A stretch of DNA of 64,000 nt from Cryptomeria japonica (lineage: Eukaryota > Streptophyta > Pinopsida > Cupressales > Cupressaceae), in the NCBI RefSeq assembly GCF_030272615.1, contig NC_081406.1:173238861-173302860 (forward strand), read 5' to 3'. The notes beneath the pieces are model-generated. The model was not told the origin of the DNA, ran no database searches, and saw only the letters and a program-made list of their open reading frames with translations. Positions 32,376 through 44,724 of the stretch are shown here, piece after piece. Position 1 is the stretch's first letter. The number at the start of each line of letters is the position of its first letter. The position numbers and the translations under genes were made by a program.

Positions 32376-35300
32376 ATGGCGCCCAAGATCCAAGATCCCG
32401 TAGTTGTCAAAAATGTGAAGAAGCCCTTGTTGAAGTACTCTTTGACTCCTAAAGTCGCCTCTGAATTGAATGACAAAATTGCATTTTCACTCATCCCTAA
32501 TCGAGTCTTGTTAGTCGAAGATGTTAGATTCTTCACCAAATGTCGTGTTGAAGAACTCGGTCATGTTGGGATTAGTGACACATATGATGAACTTTGTACT
32601 GATGGAAAAATGGATAGCAAATTCGAGCATATCAAAATTAAGTGATTAATTAAAGCCCTAGCCTATCCCCATGTGTTCAAACCCTAGTGGGTTAAGTTTC
32701 TTTTAAGCAGAGTTCATGATGATTTTATGTGGCTAGAGGAGCAACCATTCAAAATCACCAGGGAAATCATTCATGTGATCATCAGGTATCCTATCTATGA
32801 TCATGCACGAGCACAGAAAATGATATCACAAAAGGAGCTAATTAGTCTAATTGGAGTAGAATTTGATTACCGAGGACTAAAATTGAACAATGTCACTGAG
32901 GTAGAACTTAATTTTGCAATTAGAGTAATTGGTTACTATTTCTTCCAATCTGCAAGGGAAAATAGTGTACCATGTGCCGCAGTTGACTTGGCCTATAAAA
33001 TAGTGAAAAAGGGAATGAAAGTAGATCTATGTGAAGTATTACTGAAGAACTTGTTTGAGAACCTAAACACAATAAGGAAGCCAAAGAAGAACAACTCGGC
33101 AAATACACTAAAGTTTGGTTCACTTCTTGTATGCATGTTTTTCTATTTGGAGAAGTTCTTTCCCTTAGTCAGTAAAGTAGTTTGGGAGCTACACTAACCT
33201 ATCACCCATCAAATCAATGATTTTATCAAGAAACTAGGAGATAATTTTAATGATATCATGGATGAATATTTCAACAAATTTCAAGAGAAGATGCACAACA
33301 GGTACCAGATTCCACCACAACTGGTAGAGAAATATAAGGATGATATATGTTTTGAGGTAGACACCGATTACTGTTATATGAATGTTGTTGAACCAAGGAC
33401 TCAATCTTTGCCACCAATGGGTTATGAGATCGACTATGATATAACACAACAACAAATTGATGCCTATCTATCATTCCCAAGGCATGCTACTGAACTAAGA
33501 TATGGAACATATGAAGAGGTGAAGGAAAAATTAAAAATGAGCATTGTAGTACCCAAGGCTACAAGAAAAGCTACAAAGATGATAAAGGTTTTATCTGAGA
33601 AATTTGGAGAAGAATCCTCCTCTACACCTATCAAAGGCACTCTTGCCATTATCGAAGAAGAATCAGAAGCTCAAGAGGAAGCAATAACATTAAGTACCGA
33701 GTTGCCTAAGGGTAAAGTTTTGAAAAGAAAGAAACGGGACATTTCAAAGGCCCTACCGACTCCACCAACAAAGAGACCTAACACTAGAGCATCAGTTGCA
33801 TCACCGAGTAAGAAACAAAAGAGTGTTACTGTACCCAAGGTAACCAAGACCTACAAGAAATCTACTCGGAGACTCATTTTGGCAAAAGAGTCTAGTGATA
33901 TAGAATCCGATGATGCAGACAAATTTCAGATTGTAAAGAGCAAGAAGGTAAATATTCATAGTGTTGAAATTTTTTGTGCCAATCTTAAAGAATATGGTGG
34001 ATTTGCAGGATTTAGATATGTCAAGTATGAGACTAGGAATAATGGTGAGAAACGACAAATTGAAGAAGCTGTCATCTGCACACTTCTAAAGTTTCGGCTA
34101 GCTCCATTAGAACTAGTAAAGTCACTTCCGAGTCACTTATACTTACATATTGATAACAGATGGAAATATGCAATGGACTCAGAGAAACAAATAAGAGAAA
34201 GAAGTCTAGTCCATCTATTTCTTGATATGTCTGTAGCAGAAATTAAGGAGCATTTGACAACATACAATTCTAAATTTCTTGTCAAACAGAGAACCTTAAA
34301 ATTGATGAATGGGCTATACATTGATGTAGAAAATGAGACAAAAGCCAAGTGGCAGGAAATCTTCAAACTAAAGGATGTTGGTGACCAATCTCAAATTGAA
34401 ATTGTTGATGTCACTGTGCAAGATCCTGATGTCATCGAGCAAGGTCCTGATGCTACCAAGAAAGACCCGGCTGACACTATTCAAATTGATGAAGATGTCA
34501 TGGATGAAGAAGCACCGGAGCAGGAAATGATTGAAGGCACTACCTATGCAAAATTTGTATCTAGTGAATCTGTCTTAGAACAAGTTCAGCCTTATCCATC
34601 GCTCAAGCCACCTGTCTCAACCGAAGCTCCTAAGGATACAGAACAAGGCACTGAAGCTCACAAGTCTGAAGCAGCAAAAGATACAACTAAAGATCAGACG
34701 TCTCAAGCACCGTCAAGCACTGAAAATGTTATAGCTGAGACCCCTAGTACCGAGACACCCAAGGACACTACGATGGCTACAAGAACCGACCAAAGTGTTG
34801 CATCTACTGAGCAACCTATCGAGGGTCAGCAAACCTCACAAGCACTTGTCTTAGTTCCACCGATCAAAGGAAAAGAGAAGAAGGTGAGAAAGCATAGTTT
34901 TAAAGGATTTAACTAAACCGATAGTGTTGCCCAATGTGGATATCTCAAAATTAAAAGGGCAAGCACTTATTGATTTCTATGAACTATGCAAAGAAAAGGC
35001 CGAACAGGAAAAACAATTGGCCATTCAAAAGAAGAATAAAGTACTACAAAAGGTAAAGACACTACTAACAGAAATGCTACCTTTAGCAACAGTGTCAATT
35101 GATGTAGCCATCCACATTCAACTGGATGAACTCCTTACTCAAATAGAAACATCTAGAGTTGATGCATCTGAGTCCTTGAGCAAGCTAAAAGATAAAGAGC
35201 TTACTGCAAAGATGATAGAAGAGGTACAAAACGATCTTGCCATAGGAAAAGTAAAGCTTGTCAAATTCATTGCTGAGTTGTCCCCTCAACTCAAGCATAT

Positions 35301-35757
35301 TCTTTATTTATTTCATAAACTTTGTACATTTTCCTTATTCATTAAAGATATCAAGAATAAAACTGATGCAATTGAGAAAGAGATCACCGATCTCTCAACT
35401 AAGTTGACCATCGAGCCTAATTCAGTTCATAATTTTTATACCAAGCTTCAATGGCTCATGGCTCAATAGTTAGATCTCAAGAATGAAGAGCATAAGATCA
35501 GGATGGATATAATGACCCTCCAGACATTATTCCTTCCTCATCTCTCATCAGTTCAAGAGCAGATTAACCGAGCTACATGCCTATCAACTACACAAGAGAG
35601 AAGCACTCTTGATGGCTTAATATCACTATTGGCTTATATTCAAGTGCAAAATTCTTTAACAGAAAGTGTAAAGGATGCACTCTCAGTCGCACTCACCAAT
35701 GCCCGAAATAAGTATAAATCTATTTTTGATCAGTTACCGCCCCCGGATGAAAATTAA
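32376..35757 (+). pseudogene. D second ORF, unknown protein, broken
   Basis: About 1,127 codons from ATG 32376 (MAPKIQDPVVV). In-frame stops at 32643, 32685, 33195 and 35467 and a frameshift near 34910-34924 break it, but 33258-34916 is open (552 residues). It aligns with the A-family second ORF by blocks: an N-terminal domain with VEDxRxxxxCxxEELG, an ELNFAIRVIGYYFFQSARENSV block matching A's VRFISMILGYKATHANRLNS, then EKYKDDICF and MGYEIDYD. A Lys/Arg-rich segment (33715-33880) may be nuclear-targeting. D has an extra segment at 33930-34370 absent from A. The C-terminus (34924-35757) is Lys/Glu/Leu-rich, probably coiled coil. No polymerase, integrase or protease motif. Function unknown; conservation across two LTR families argues it matters to the element. 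Confidence 0.72.
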
Positions 35758-36142
35758 GTTTTTGATGTTTGTCAAAAAAGGGGAGTAATACTGTAATACT
35801 ACATAGGGGAGTAATACCAAACAAAGGGGAGTAATACTATATTTGGAGAGTGACATAGTTTTGGTAATACAGTTTTGAGAATTGTATACAAGAGGAGTAT
35901 ACCGAGCAAAATATATAGAGCGTACAGAGCAAGCAGAGCACACAAGCATAGAATAGAACCGAGCATGCAAAATCTGAGTTATGTATAGAATAATGATAAG
36001 GGGAGTATATCTGCATATACTATTTCATTGACTATTGTATATATTGTCAAGTGTAGTCATTTTGCAAAGTATATAGATTTTTGAGTTATGACTTTGAAAG
36101 TAGTTTTTGTCAAACATCTCAACTAATGTCAAAAGGGGAGAT
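35758..36142 (+). promoter_or_regulatory. D 3' UTR with polypurine tract
   Basis: Purine blocks AAAAAAGGGGAGTAATAC and AGGGGAGTAATAC recur near 35775, 35807 and 35825. The final AAAAGGGGAGAT at 36131-36142 abuts TGTTAC of the 3' LTR. Confidence 0.75.
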
Positions 36143-37180
36143 TGTTACTACTTATCAAGTTGCCATTAGTTTTTGTATTCAAAGTCATACTTTATATTCT
36201 AGTCGGTTAGCACTACTGAATCATCCAGTCAGTATAAACAGAGAAGTCGGTATGCACAGTCTAGTCGGTTACAGAAGAAAGTAGTCACAGAACGCAGTAT
36301 TCACCGAGCTGTCTACCGAGTATCTTTTTATGGCTACCAAGTAGTAAAGTTAACACACCGAGTTGATATTCACCGAGTGATATGTGTTACCAGATACATT
36401 GAACCTGGACATGCATATGAAAACATGTTACAAGATCGAGGCACATCTAACCATTATTACATTGGAAATTGCACTAGAAGATTGTGTATGATTGCGAGGT
36501 CAATCCAACCAATGAAATATTTTGTTTAGTTATTCATTTGAGGAATCTTCTTTGTAAGATCGAAGCAATGAATTAGATCACCATTTTAAGAGATCTATTT
36601 ATACCGCATGAATTAAGAGCAAGGTGTGTACATATATGTATGAAGGAATACTATTATAGAGACACAGAGGTCACCGAGAAGATTTTTAGAGAACAATCGA
36701 AGAACAGAGTAAACAAAAGGGTTTACCAAGTTATTATATGGGTTACCGAGGTATGCTATAAGCAAGGTAATCTTATTCTGAGCACATAGAATCTGCTATA
36801 ACATTTCAAATGTAAAGTTGCAGATATTTGTAATGATTTTATTGTAATATTGTGAAAGAGAAACCTCTAATAGGGTAAAAGACTCTAACCAAGTCTATAA
36901 ATTGTAAAGCCTCTAATCAAGTGCAGCATTCAGATTAATGTTGTAAAATCCTTTAGCAAGGTAGATCTAACAAATCTTGTTACTCCTAACAAGGTAAGCT
37001 ATCAGAAATAGCTAAATGTAGCTCTAATCGAGCATCTTTATTATTGTAGTAGTGAAGTTGTGGGTGCCATCCCCACCGTAGTTTTTCTCTCTAACCAAGA
37101 GTTTCTGCGTAACCAAAATATATGAGTTATGGAGTGAATCATGTATGATTGTTATCTATTTGTTTTAACTTTATTTTATG
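36143..37180 (+). repeat. D 3' LTR, truncated
   Basis: Matches the 5' LTR from TGTTACTACTTATCAAG to TTTGTTTTAAC, then stops at ATTTTATG (37173-37180). The last ~130 bp, including the poly-C tract, are missing. The next base onward is A-family LTR. Confidence 0.85.
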
Positions 37181-37965
37181 AGACATTGTGTGTGATTGAA
37201 GGTTTTGTCATTGATGGCAACCTTGCAATCCTATGGCACCGGCAAGACATTCTACTAGCAAAGCATTATTCAGGAAAGACAGTGCACTGGCATCAACAAG
37301 ACCACTCTACACCGACACCAGCACCAGCACAGAAGAAAAGATGTATACTGGCACAGAGGCCGACAGGATTTTTGATATGTAATATTTTGTTTATTATTGT
37401 AAGACGACTTAGAAAATTGTAAAATGACTCTTGTATATAAAAGAGATCATTGTAGACATTTGTAGGAGAAGAAAAGGTAGCATAAAGAAAACTATTAGAT
37501 AGACCTAATGTGTGAATTATAGGTCAAGGGTATATGTAAAGAACAGATTAAGAACTGGTACTGAATCTGGCATTGGAGATGCTATTATAAAGTAGTAGAG
37601 ATCATTGGATTAGTTTAATCCTTATTGTAAGTCAGTGTGACTTCTCACTGAGCAGTGTGCTCTAGGCAGTTGGCCTTGCTGCATGTGCAGGCCCCTATTG
37701 TAAGTAATATTCTCTTATTGGCCAGTAAGTGAATATTGTGGGTCACAAATCCCACCGAGGTTTTCCCACACCGGGTTTCCTCATTAAAAATCTTGTGTTA
37801 TGGTGTTCTTTTCATGTGGATGTTTTTGATTCTATTTATTACATTAATTCTTGCATACCGGTACACTATTACTTTATGTTCTGCATGTTTTATTTTAAGA
37901 AAATTTATTACTGGTCAGATACTGATTCACCCCCCCCCCTCTCAGTATCTGTGGGAACCCTCACA
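37178..37965 (+). repeat. A2 5' LTR, lacking its first ~20 bp
   Basis: Starts inside the LTR at ATGAGACATTGTGTGTG, with TGTTGGCATATGGACACTCC missing, and ends GGGAACCCTCACA. Contains CTTGTATATAAAAGAG near 37430-37445 as a likely TATA region. Confidence 0.85.
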
Positions 37966-37979
37966 ATTGGTATCAGAGC
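37966..37979 (+). promoter_or_regulatory. Primer-binding site of A2
   Basis: ATTGGTATCAGAGC, exact plant copia-type complement to the initiator-Met tRNA 3' end, directly after the LTR. Confidence 0.88.
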
Positions 37980-38036
37980 CTGGTCCTCTATTTTCAGTAG
38001 CCTAACAGCTTGAGGAAGATCTTGACACCGGTAAAG

Positions 38037-39194
38037 ATGGAAAATCTAATGAAGCAACTTGAAGGAGCTCTTACTGACTACGATACAGAGAACTTGAAAA
38101 ATATCAAATTAGAAGATGATTTAAATGTAGCTCAAGATATCATTCAGGCACTTCAAGAAAATCTTACTGTTACAAGAAATAAGAGAAGAGAACTTTGTGA
38201 AAAATTGCAAAATGAGAATGATGAAAAGGAATCACTTAATGATATGATAAGCAAGTTGAAACAAGAGATCATGATAGCAAAAAATGAAATGCAAGATATG
38301 ACTATGAGATTTTGCAAAGAGATTGAGGACAGAAAGAAGAATGAAGAAGAATTGACCAGAAGACTAAGTGATGCAGCAAATGAGAACACAAGACTTAGCT
38401 ATGAAAGTGACATGTTGGAGACAGATCTGATGCATACTCAGAATGACTCAAATGAACTAATGAGACAAAAAGAAATCTTGGAAAGGGAATTGGAAACTGC
38501 AAATCAACACAAAGAAAAATTCAAGAAAAGCTTAGAAGAACTTGGTACCTTATTGAAGAATAAAAAACCCAAAGGTGACACTTCTGGAATTGGATTTGAA
38601 GTTGGAGAAAGCTTCGGTACTGCAAATACTCAGGATCACAACAAACCAGTAAGACCTCCTAATACTTATAAATTCAATGGAAAATCCTTTAACTGTAATA
38701 AATATGGTCATAGGGAAAATGAATGTAGATCTAGGAATCATCAGAATATCAATCCTCCCACCGGTCAATGCTCCAAATGCAACAAAGTTGGTTATAACTC
38801 TGAAAATTGCAGAATGAATGTAAGATGTTATGTTTGTGGAAGATTTGGACATTTATCAAATCAATGCAGAACACAAATTGGCATAGGTTATGGGAAAGCT
38901 ATTAAGAAAAATAATGTAACTTGTTATGCATGTAACAAGATTGGTCATATTGCTAAATTTTGTAGAAGTAAAGGTGCACCAGTAGACAACAAAAGTACTA
39001 GCTTGAAAGGTAAAGAAAAAGTTGAAGAGGTTAAGAAAGAATTCTTAAAGCAATGGATTAGAAAAGTTGATCTAAATATTGGGAATACTCCTCCACCAGT
39101 AGAACCAACAAATGCTCCACCAGTAGGACAATGTGATGCTCCACCGGCAGGACAGAGCAATGCTCCATCGGCAGCAAGTTCTTCATCTAATTGA
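38037..39194 (+). CDS. A2 gag-like protein, CCHC knuckles, intact frame
   Basis: 385 codons from ATG 38037; an in-frame TTG at 38010 would add 9 residues, but A1 supports the ATG. This is the only full-length open ORF of the pol-less families in the window. Residues 1-190 are coiled-coil-like (EGALTDYDTENLKNIKLEDD; MRFCKEIEDRKKNEEELTRR). Four knuckle positions follow. The first lacks its lead Cys (SFNCNKYGH) and the second has Tyr for His (CSKCNKVGY), while CYVCGRFGH and CYACNKIGH are intact, so nucleic-acid binding may be weakened. The tail is Pro/Ala/Ser-rich. Role by analogy: particle structural protein that binds element RNA. Nothing enzymatic is encoded. Confidence 0.85.
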   Translation: MENLMKQLEGALTDYDTENLKNIKLEDDLNVAQDIIQALQENLTVTRNKRRELCEKLQNENDEKESLNDMISKLKQEIMIAKNEMQDMTMRFCKEIEDRKKNEEELTRRLSDAANENTRLSYESDMLETDLMHTQNDSNELMRQKEILERELETANQHKEKFKKSLEELGTLLKNKKPKGDTSGIGFEVGESFGTANTQDHNKPVRPPNTYKFNGKSFNCNKYGHRENECRSRNHQNINPPTGQCSKCNKVGYNSENCRMNVRCYVCGRFGHLSNQCRTQIGIGYGKAIKKNNVTCYACNKIGHIAKFCRSKGAPVDNKSTSLKGKEKVEEVKKEFLKQWIRKVDLNIGNTPPPVEPTNAPPVGQCDAPPAGQSNAPSAASSSSN

Positions 39195-39350
39195 AGAAAA
39201 TTATTTTGAGGGTTTGGAAATCTAATGACGCATGTGCTATTATTCCCTCGGTTAGAGAAAAGAAGTTGAAAATCACTTATTACTGGAAAATAAAGTTAAG
39301 TGAATACATTACCGGCAAGCAATTAATGTGGTAGGTAGCAAAAAGGACTT

Positions 39351-39357
39351 TATAAAA
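39351..39357 (+). promoter_or_regulatory. Candidate TATA box for the A2 second ORF
   Basis: TATAAAA, 140 nt before ATG 39497, in a segment conserved with A1 (5488-5494). Position and conservation suggest an internal promoter; no direct evidence. Confidence 0.35.
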
Positions 39358-39496
39358 TAAGGTTTTGGCTCCATTTCATTTCACCGTGATTTCAAACTTT
39401 CAGAGAGTGCGAAGATTTCCAAGCTAAGGCATTTCGAGCAAGAAGCAAGCACACTCCAAGCAATCATTCATCCAAGACAGAAAAAGGTATTTTATC

Positions 39497-42400
39497 ATGG
39501 TATCTACCTCTGCAATTGAATACATAGCAAACCCTACTGTTGTGGAAGTAATTAAAAGACCTAGGCCCGTATTTCAGTTGGTCCCCGAAATAGGAAAGAA
39601 AGATGATACCTTAGGTGCATTCTCTCAAATCCCTAAAGGTGTTGTATATGTTGAAGACCCTAGAATGTATATTCACTGCAATATTGAAGAGCTAGGAGAT
39701 GAGGAAATCAAAACCATGTACAAAACTGAGATATGTGATGATACTGGCAATGTCAAAGTTGAACTCAAAATCATTGAAACCCTAGGATTCACAGTAATCC
39801 TTAGTATTCCTGAATTTCCTAAGGATGTGATTAGGATTGTATTAAGCATAGTTCATGGAGAATTTTTCTAGTTAGACACAATTCATAAGATCACCAAGCA
39901 AGTGGTAAAAGCTGTCACAGGGTTACCGGCCACCAGTAAAAGACCAGATAAAAACAAGAAAGTTTCAAATGATTTAGTCATTGACCTAACAGGTGCAACA
40001 TCTGATAAAAAATCTTTAAGGGTTAATGATGTAAAGGATACAAATGTGAGATTCATAAGCATGATATTAGGTTACAAAGCCACTCATGCCAATAGACTCA
40101 ACTCAGTTTCAAGTTTATGCATTAAGATTGCTTATGACATAATAACCAACAATGCAAAAATTGACATCTGTGAATGGCTAAAGGATGAACTGATAGACAA
40201 CCTTGGAAAGATAAAGAAGGATAAGAAAGGAACCTTCAGATTTGGGAATCTGTTAGTGTGTCTAATGCTTCATATAAAAAAACAAGTTCCCAGTATAGGA
40301 TATAAAGATTTTGGATATGACATACCGGTAGGAAAGCAACTGACAGAACTGTTCAATACCATGGGCGAGAATAAGGAAAACATCATTCATGACTTTTTCC
40401 AAGCACTAAAGACAAAAATGAAGAAAAGGACAAGGTTATCATAGAAGATTGTAGACAAATACAAAGATGATATATGCTTTGTTATAAAAAAGGATGAAAT
40501 ATGGATGGAAGCAGTCATCCCCAGGACAATCTAGGTAACATAAATGGGCTATGAAATAGATGACCACATAGTTGAAACTTATGCCAAAGCACTTCTAGAA
40601 GCCCCTAATGAACCTAAAGAAGAAATATTTGGTAGTGTTGAAACCATAAAAAGCCAAATTCAGTCAAAGAAAAGAGTGAAGAAGGTAGAAGCTTTTGTGA
40701 GAAAAGGATCCAGACAAGCAAAAGCCATTAAGGAAGATGTATTAAAGAAAACCGGCATAACTAAAGATGATTTGGCAGCCCCACAACCTGAAGCTCATCT
40801 ATCACCGATAGGTACTTCCTCAGAAGGAGATATGCCAACAACTTTTAAAAGAGTTGTTAGGAAAAGAAATCCCTCACCGGTAACCACTCCTTCACATAGA
40901 AGGACAGGGCAAAAGCAACAAACTGTGAGATTTCTGGTCAAAAAGGTCACACCTAAAAAGAAGCTGACCCCTAAGAAAAAGAAAAAGGCAAAAACTAACT
41001 TGGCACCTCTAGACATTTTGTTAAATGAGATCACAGAGGAAGGAAAACTAAAGAACATAGGGAAAATTTATGACACCGTATTGGCTGATGAGAAAGGGCA
41101 AGTTGAGGAGAGTGTAATATTACACATGGACATGTTTAAAAAGTTTTTGATGCAAGTCTTAAATGAAATTCCTGATGACTTATACAAAAGACTTGAGGCT
41201 AGAAGGCAAGGAGTAATTGAACTGGACAAGAAAATAAAAATAGAAAAACTACTTGCAGTATATCCGGTAAACTCCCCAAAAGAAATTGATGATCTGATAG
41301 CTCAGGCTAACCGGACAGTTTTTTCCACTGCACACTAGCAAATTTCACTGATGGCCAACATAGTTACAGAGGTTTCAGAGGAAACAGAAGATGGTTGGGA
41401 CATATTTTTGGTTGAAAAAGAGAAACAAGAAGAATATAGGAATCCCAAGCCTATTAAGGTATATCAGAAGGACAAAGGGAAAGGGAAAGTTGGTGGACCT
41501 CCAAGGATAAAGATTAAAGATAACCTACCTCCACCTGTAAAAATTACAATCCCTGAAAACCAACTGGCAACTGAAAGCATGGATGCAGAGGATAGCAAAA
41601 AAAATCATGAAGTCCTATTCACTGTAAGTGTTGATACCCAAAAGATCAACATAACAATTGATAAAGACCCAAGTGAAAAATTAGATATGGCCAAAGAGCC
41701 TCCGATAATAGGAAATACAGAGCAATTGGCAACAGATACAGGGAAAAAGATGGAATCTGAAGCACAAACAGAGAAACCGATAGAGCTAAAGGCTCCAGAA
41801 CAGATGCCACCAGTAAGAAATGAAGCAGGAAAACTGGTACTAAAGGAAATGTAGACACAAACTGACCTGCCAGAGGTCAATACAAGCATGGTCACTTCCA
41901 CTGGTACTCAGTTTGTTGGGTCACCATCAAAGTCAACAAATGTGACTGAGGTATTACTTGAATCCATCAAGAAAATAACTGACTATAGCTCATAAGCTTA
42001 CAAAGCAATAGATGATTCAATACCAATTTTGAAAACAATAGCTCCTAATTGTAATATAGATAATAAAGATTCTTTAGGACAGTTGGATACACTATGTAAA
42101 TACATTTCTGGAAATATTGAGCAAATAAAGGTAGAATCTGTAAAGGACATTGTAGAAAAGGAGAAACAAAAATTCTTTGAGGAAGAAATTAAGAAGTGTA
42201 ACAGAGATTTTGACACACTTCTACCAGAACTGTGTAGTTTGTTAAAGAGTACAAAAACCTGTACAAAGACACATGCAAAACAAACTTCCTGACTATAGAT
42301 ATAGACAAGAAGATAAGTAAGATATAGGAAGAAATAAACAAGCTTGCAGACAATTTTGTCAACTCACCGGATTCATTATCTATTTCTGAAGGAAAGTTAG

Positions 42401-42696
42401 CAAATTTTGAGGTAGAATTACTTAAACAGGAGAAAGAGAAAGAGACAATAATAAATAAGGAAAAATACTTGATATCTAAACTAAGTCCAAGATTGGATTA
42501 TCTAGCATCTTTATGGAAGGAAATCTCAGAGGCATTAACACCGGGAAGTAAAACACCGACAAAGCAATTGCAACATCTCATTGGCACTATGGAGAGAATT
42601 GAAACAACAATAAAAGATAGCAAAAATTTTATGGATAGTATAAACTTAATTTTGGGTGACCTTTTTCAGATAATAACTACCCAACTACAAGGTTGA
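39497..42696 (+). pseudogene. A2 second ORF, unknown protein, broken
   Basis: About 1,067 codons from ATG 39497 (MVSTSAIEYIANP). Stops at 39869, 40442, two near 40532-40543, 41336, 41852 and 41993, and a one-base deletion near 42245. Otherwise it is collinear with A1's ORF: N-terminal domain (FQLVPEIGKKDDTLGAFSQI), central domain (DICEWLKDELIDNLGKIKKD; FRFGNLLVCLMLH), basic Lys/Pro stretch near 40955-40990, acidic and Pro-rich linker, and coiled-coil C-terminus. The stop at 41852 is shared with element B. At 39869 A2 has TAG where A1 has TGA (6010) and D has TGG, so the ancestral residue was probably Trp. Function unknown. Confidence 0.78.
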
Positions 42697-42912
42697 GGTC
42701 ATGGACCGGTATAACTACAAACTCTACTAACATCTTGACAACCTTTGTCATTGATGCCAAAGGGGGAGTAGTAGGATGATAAAATTCAAAACACAGGGAT
42801 CATATGCTCAGGGGGAGTCACTCATTTTTTTGGTAAATTTTTGGTCTACACATTTTTGGACATCTTTTTGAAATTTCTCATGATTGTTGCCATCAATACC
42901 AAAGGGGGAGAT
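42697..42912 (+). promoter_or_regulatory. A2 3' UTR with polypurine tract
   Basis: Purine blocks near 42760 (AAAGGGGGAGTAG) and 42810 (CAGGGGGAGTC), and the terminal CAAAGGGGGAGAT directly before the LTR at 42913. Confidence 0.78.
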
Positions 42913-43720
42913 TGTTGGCATATGGACACTCCAATGAGACATTGTGTGTGATTGAAGGTTTTGTCATTGATGGCAACCTTGCAATCCTATGGCACCGGCA
43001 AGACATTCTACCGGCAAAGCATTATTCAAGCAAGACAGTGCACCAACATCAACAAGACCACTCTACACTGGCACTGGCACCAGCACAGAAGAAAAGATGT
43101 ATACTGGCACAGAGGCTGACAGGATTTTTGATATGTAATATTTTGTTTATTATTGTAAGCTGACTTGGCAAATTGTAAAATGACTCTTGTATATAAAAGA
43201 GATCATTGTAGACATTTGTAGGAGAAAAAAAGGTAGCATAAAGAAAATTATTAGACAGACCTAATGTGCGAATTATAGGTCAAGGGTATATGTAAAGAAT
43301 AGAGCAAGAACCAGTACTGAATCTAGCATTGGAGATGCTATTATAAAGCAGTATAGATCATTGGATTAGTTTAATCCTTATTGTAAGTCAATGTGACTTC
43401 TCACTGAGCAGTGTGCTCTAGGCAGTTGGCCTTCCTACATGTGCAGGCCCCTATTGTAAGTAATATTCTCTTATTGGCCAGTAAGTGAATATTGTGGGTC
43501 ACAAATCCCACCGAGGTTTTTCCCACACCGGTTTTCCTCGTTAAACATCTTGTGTTATGGTGTTCTTTTCATGTGGATGTTTTTTATTTTGTTTATTACA
43601 TTAATTCTTGCATACTGGTACACTGTTACTTTATGTTCTGCATGTTTTATTTTAAGAAAATTTATTACCGGTCAGATACTGATTCACCCCCCCCTCTCAG
43701 TATCTATGGGAACCCTAACA
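42913..43720 (+). repeat. A2 3' LTR
   Basis: 808 bp, TGTTGGCATATGGACACTCC to GGGAACCCTAACA. Followed by GAATC, the presumptive target site in E's reverse transcriptase; the other copy is lost. Confidence 0.88.
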
Positions 43721-44700
43721 GAATCATCTAACCCAAAGTTTTTCAACAATTCCTTCACATACTTAGATTGAAAAATGAAAAGACCTTTATCGGTCTGAGT
43801 AATCTGCAATCCTAAGAAGAATTACATCTCACCTATCATAGACGTCTCAAACTCCTTTATCATATCATCAACAAACTTCATACTCAAATCATCATCACCG
43901 CCAAAAATAATATGATTGACAAATACTTAAATAATCAAAATGTTATCTATATCAATCTTAAAGTATAAGTTATTGTCAGCAGTACCTTTACAAAATCCCA
44001 ACTTTATCAAGTACTTGTCTAGTCTAGCATTCCAAGCTCTAGGGGCTTGCTTTAGTCCATACAATGCTTTCTTCAACTTTCACACCGTGTCTCCTTCATC
44101 TAATAATGAAAATCGTTCTAGTTGCTCAATGTATACTTCCTCTTCCAAATCTCCATTCAAAAAGGCTAACTTGACATCCATCTGGTATACCTTGAAATTC
44201 TTATAAACAAAATATGCAAGCAACAGTCTAACAACTTCAATTCTAGCTACAGGAGCAAAGGTCTCCTCATAATCAATACCTTCCATCTGAGAGCATCCTT
44301 TACATACCAACCTTGGTTTGTTGATCACCAGCTCACCAACCTCATTCAGTTTATTCTAGAACACCCACCTAGTGCCAATAACATTCTTGTCTTTAGGTCT
44401 TGGAACAAGCTCCCATTTGTTATTCTTCTCAATCTAATTCAACTCTTCTTCCATAGCTTTTATCTATTTCTCATCCTTACATGCTTTAGCAACATCTTTA
44501 GGTTCAATCTTGGAAATCAGACATATCTCTTCAATAACAATTCTTCTCCTAGTCATCACACATTTATTCTTATCACCAATAATCTAATTCTCTAAATGAT
44601 TTGGTCTCACATACCTCAGAGTCTTCATATTGTTCTGATTCTCAGGCTCTTGAACTTCTTCGCTGACAACAACAATATCTAGATTAATTTTCTCTATTGG
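43721..44700 (-). pseudogene. E copia reverse transcriptase, 3' part deleted
   Basis: The minus strand reads copia RT motifs in order: WELVPRPKD near 44400, then KPRLVCKGCSQMEGIDYEET and FAPVARIEVVRLLLA (44325-44230), QMDVKLAFLNGDLEEEVYIEQ (44195-44135), ALYGLKQAPRAW (44065-44030), the catalytic region, and TDKGLFIFQSKYVKELLKN (43800-43745). The active-site loop, usually YVDD, reads FVNH (43911-43926), so both catalytic Asp residues are lost. An in-frame stop follows GDTV at 44080, with others elsewhere. The frame ends abruptly at A2's LTR. The remaining RT and RNase H are not found in the window. Enzymatically dead. Confidence 0.88.
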
Positions 44701-44724
44701 AGCATTCTACTTTAAGATCTTAGT

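Larger units (their letters stand above)
29264..37180 (+). mobile_element. Non-autonomous LTR retrotransposon D (pol-less), 3' LTR truncated
   Basis: 5' LTR 29264-30415, primer site 30416-30429, gag-like ORF 30478-31829, second ORF 32376-35757, polypurine tract 36130-36142, 3' LTR from 36143. It has the same two-ORF, pol-less plan as A1, A2 and B, but a different LTR and diverged proteins, so it is a sister family. The 3' LTR stops at about 37180, where it joins the interior of A2's 5' LTR; the right target duplication is therefore lost. Confidence 0.85.
37178..43720 (+). mobile_element. Non-autonomous LTR retrotransposon A2 (pol-less), 5' end lost
   Basis: 5' LTR 37178-37965 (first ~20 bp missing), primer site, intact gag-like ORF 38037-39194, second ORF 39497-42696 (broken), polypurine tract, 3' LTR 42913-43720. 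The right junction enters E's reverse transcriptase at 43721, so A2 inserted into E. The left flank was replaced by element D through a junction in the shared bases ATG. It belongs to the B subfamily rather than A1: shorter LTR, and a shared nonsense codon in the second ORF. Confidence 0.87.
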
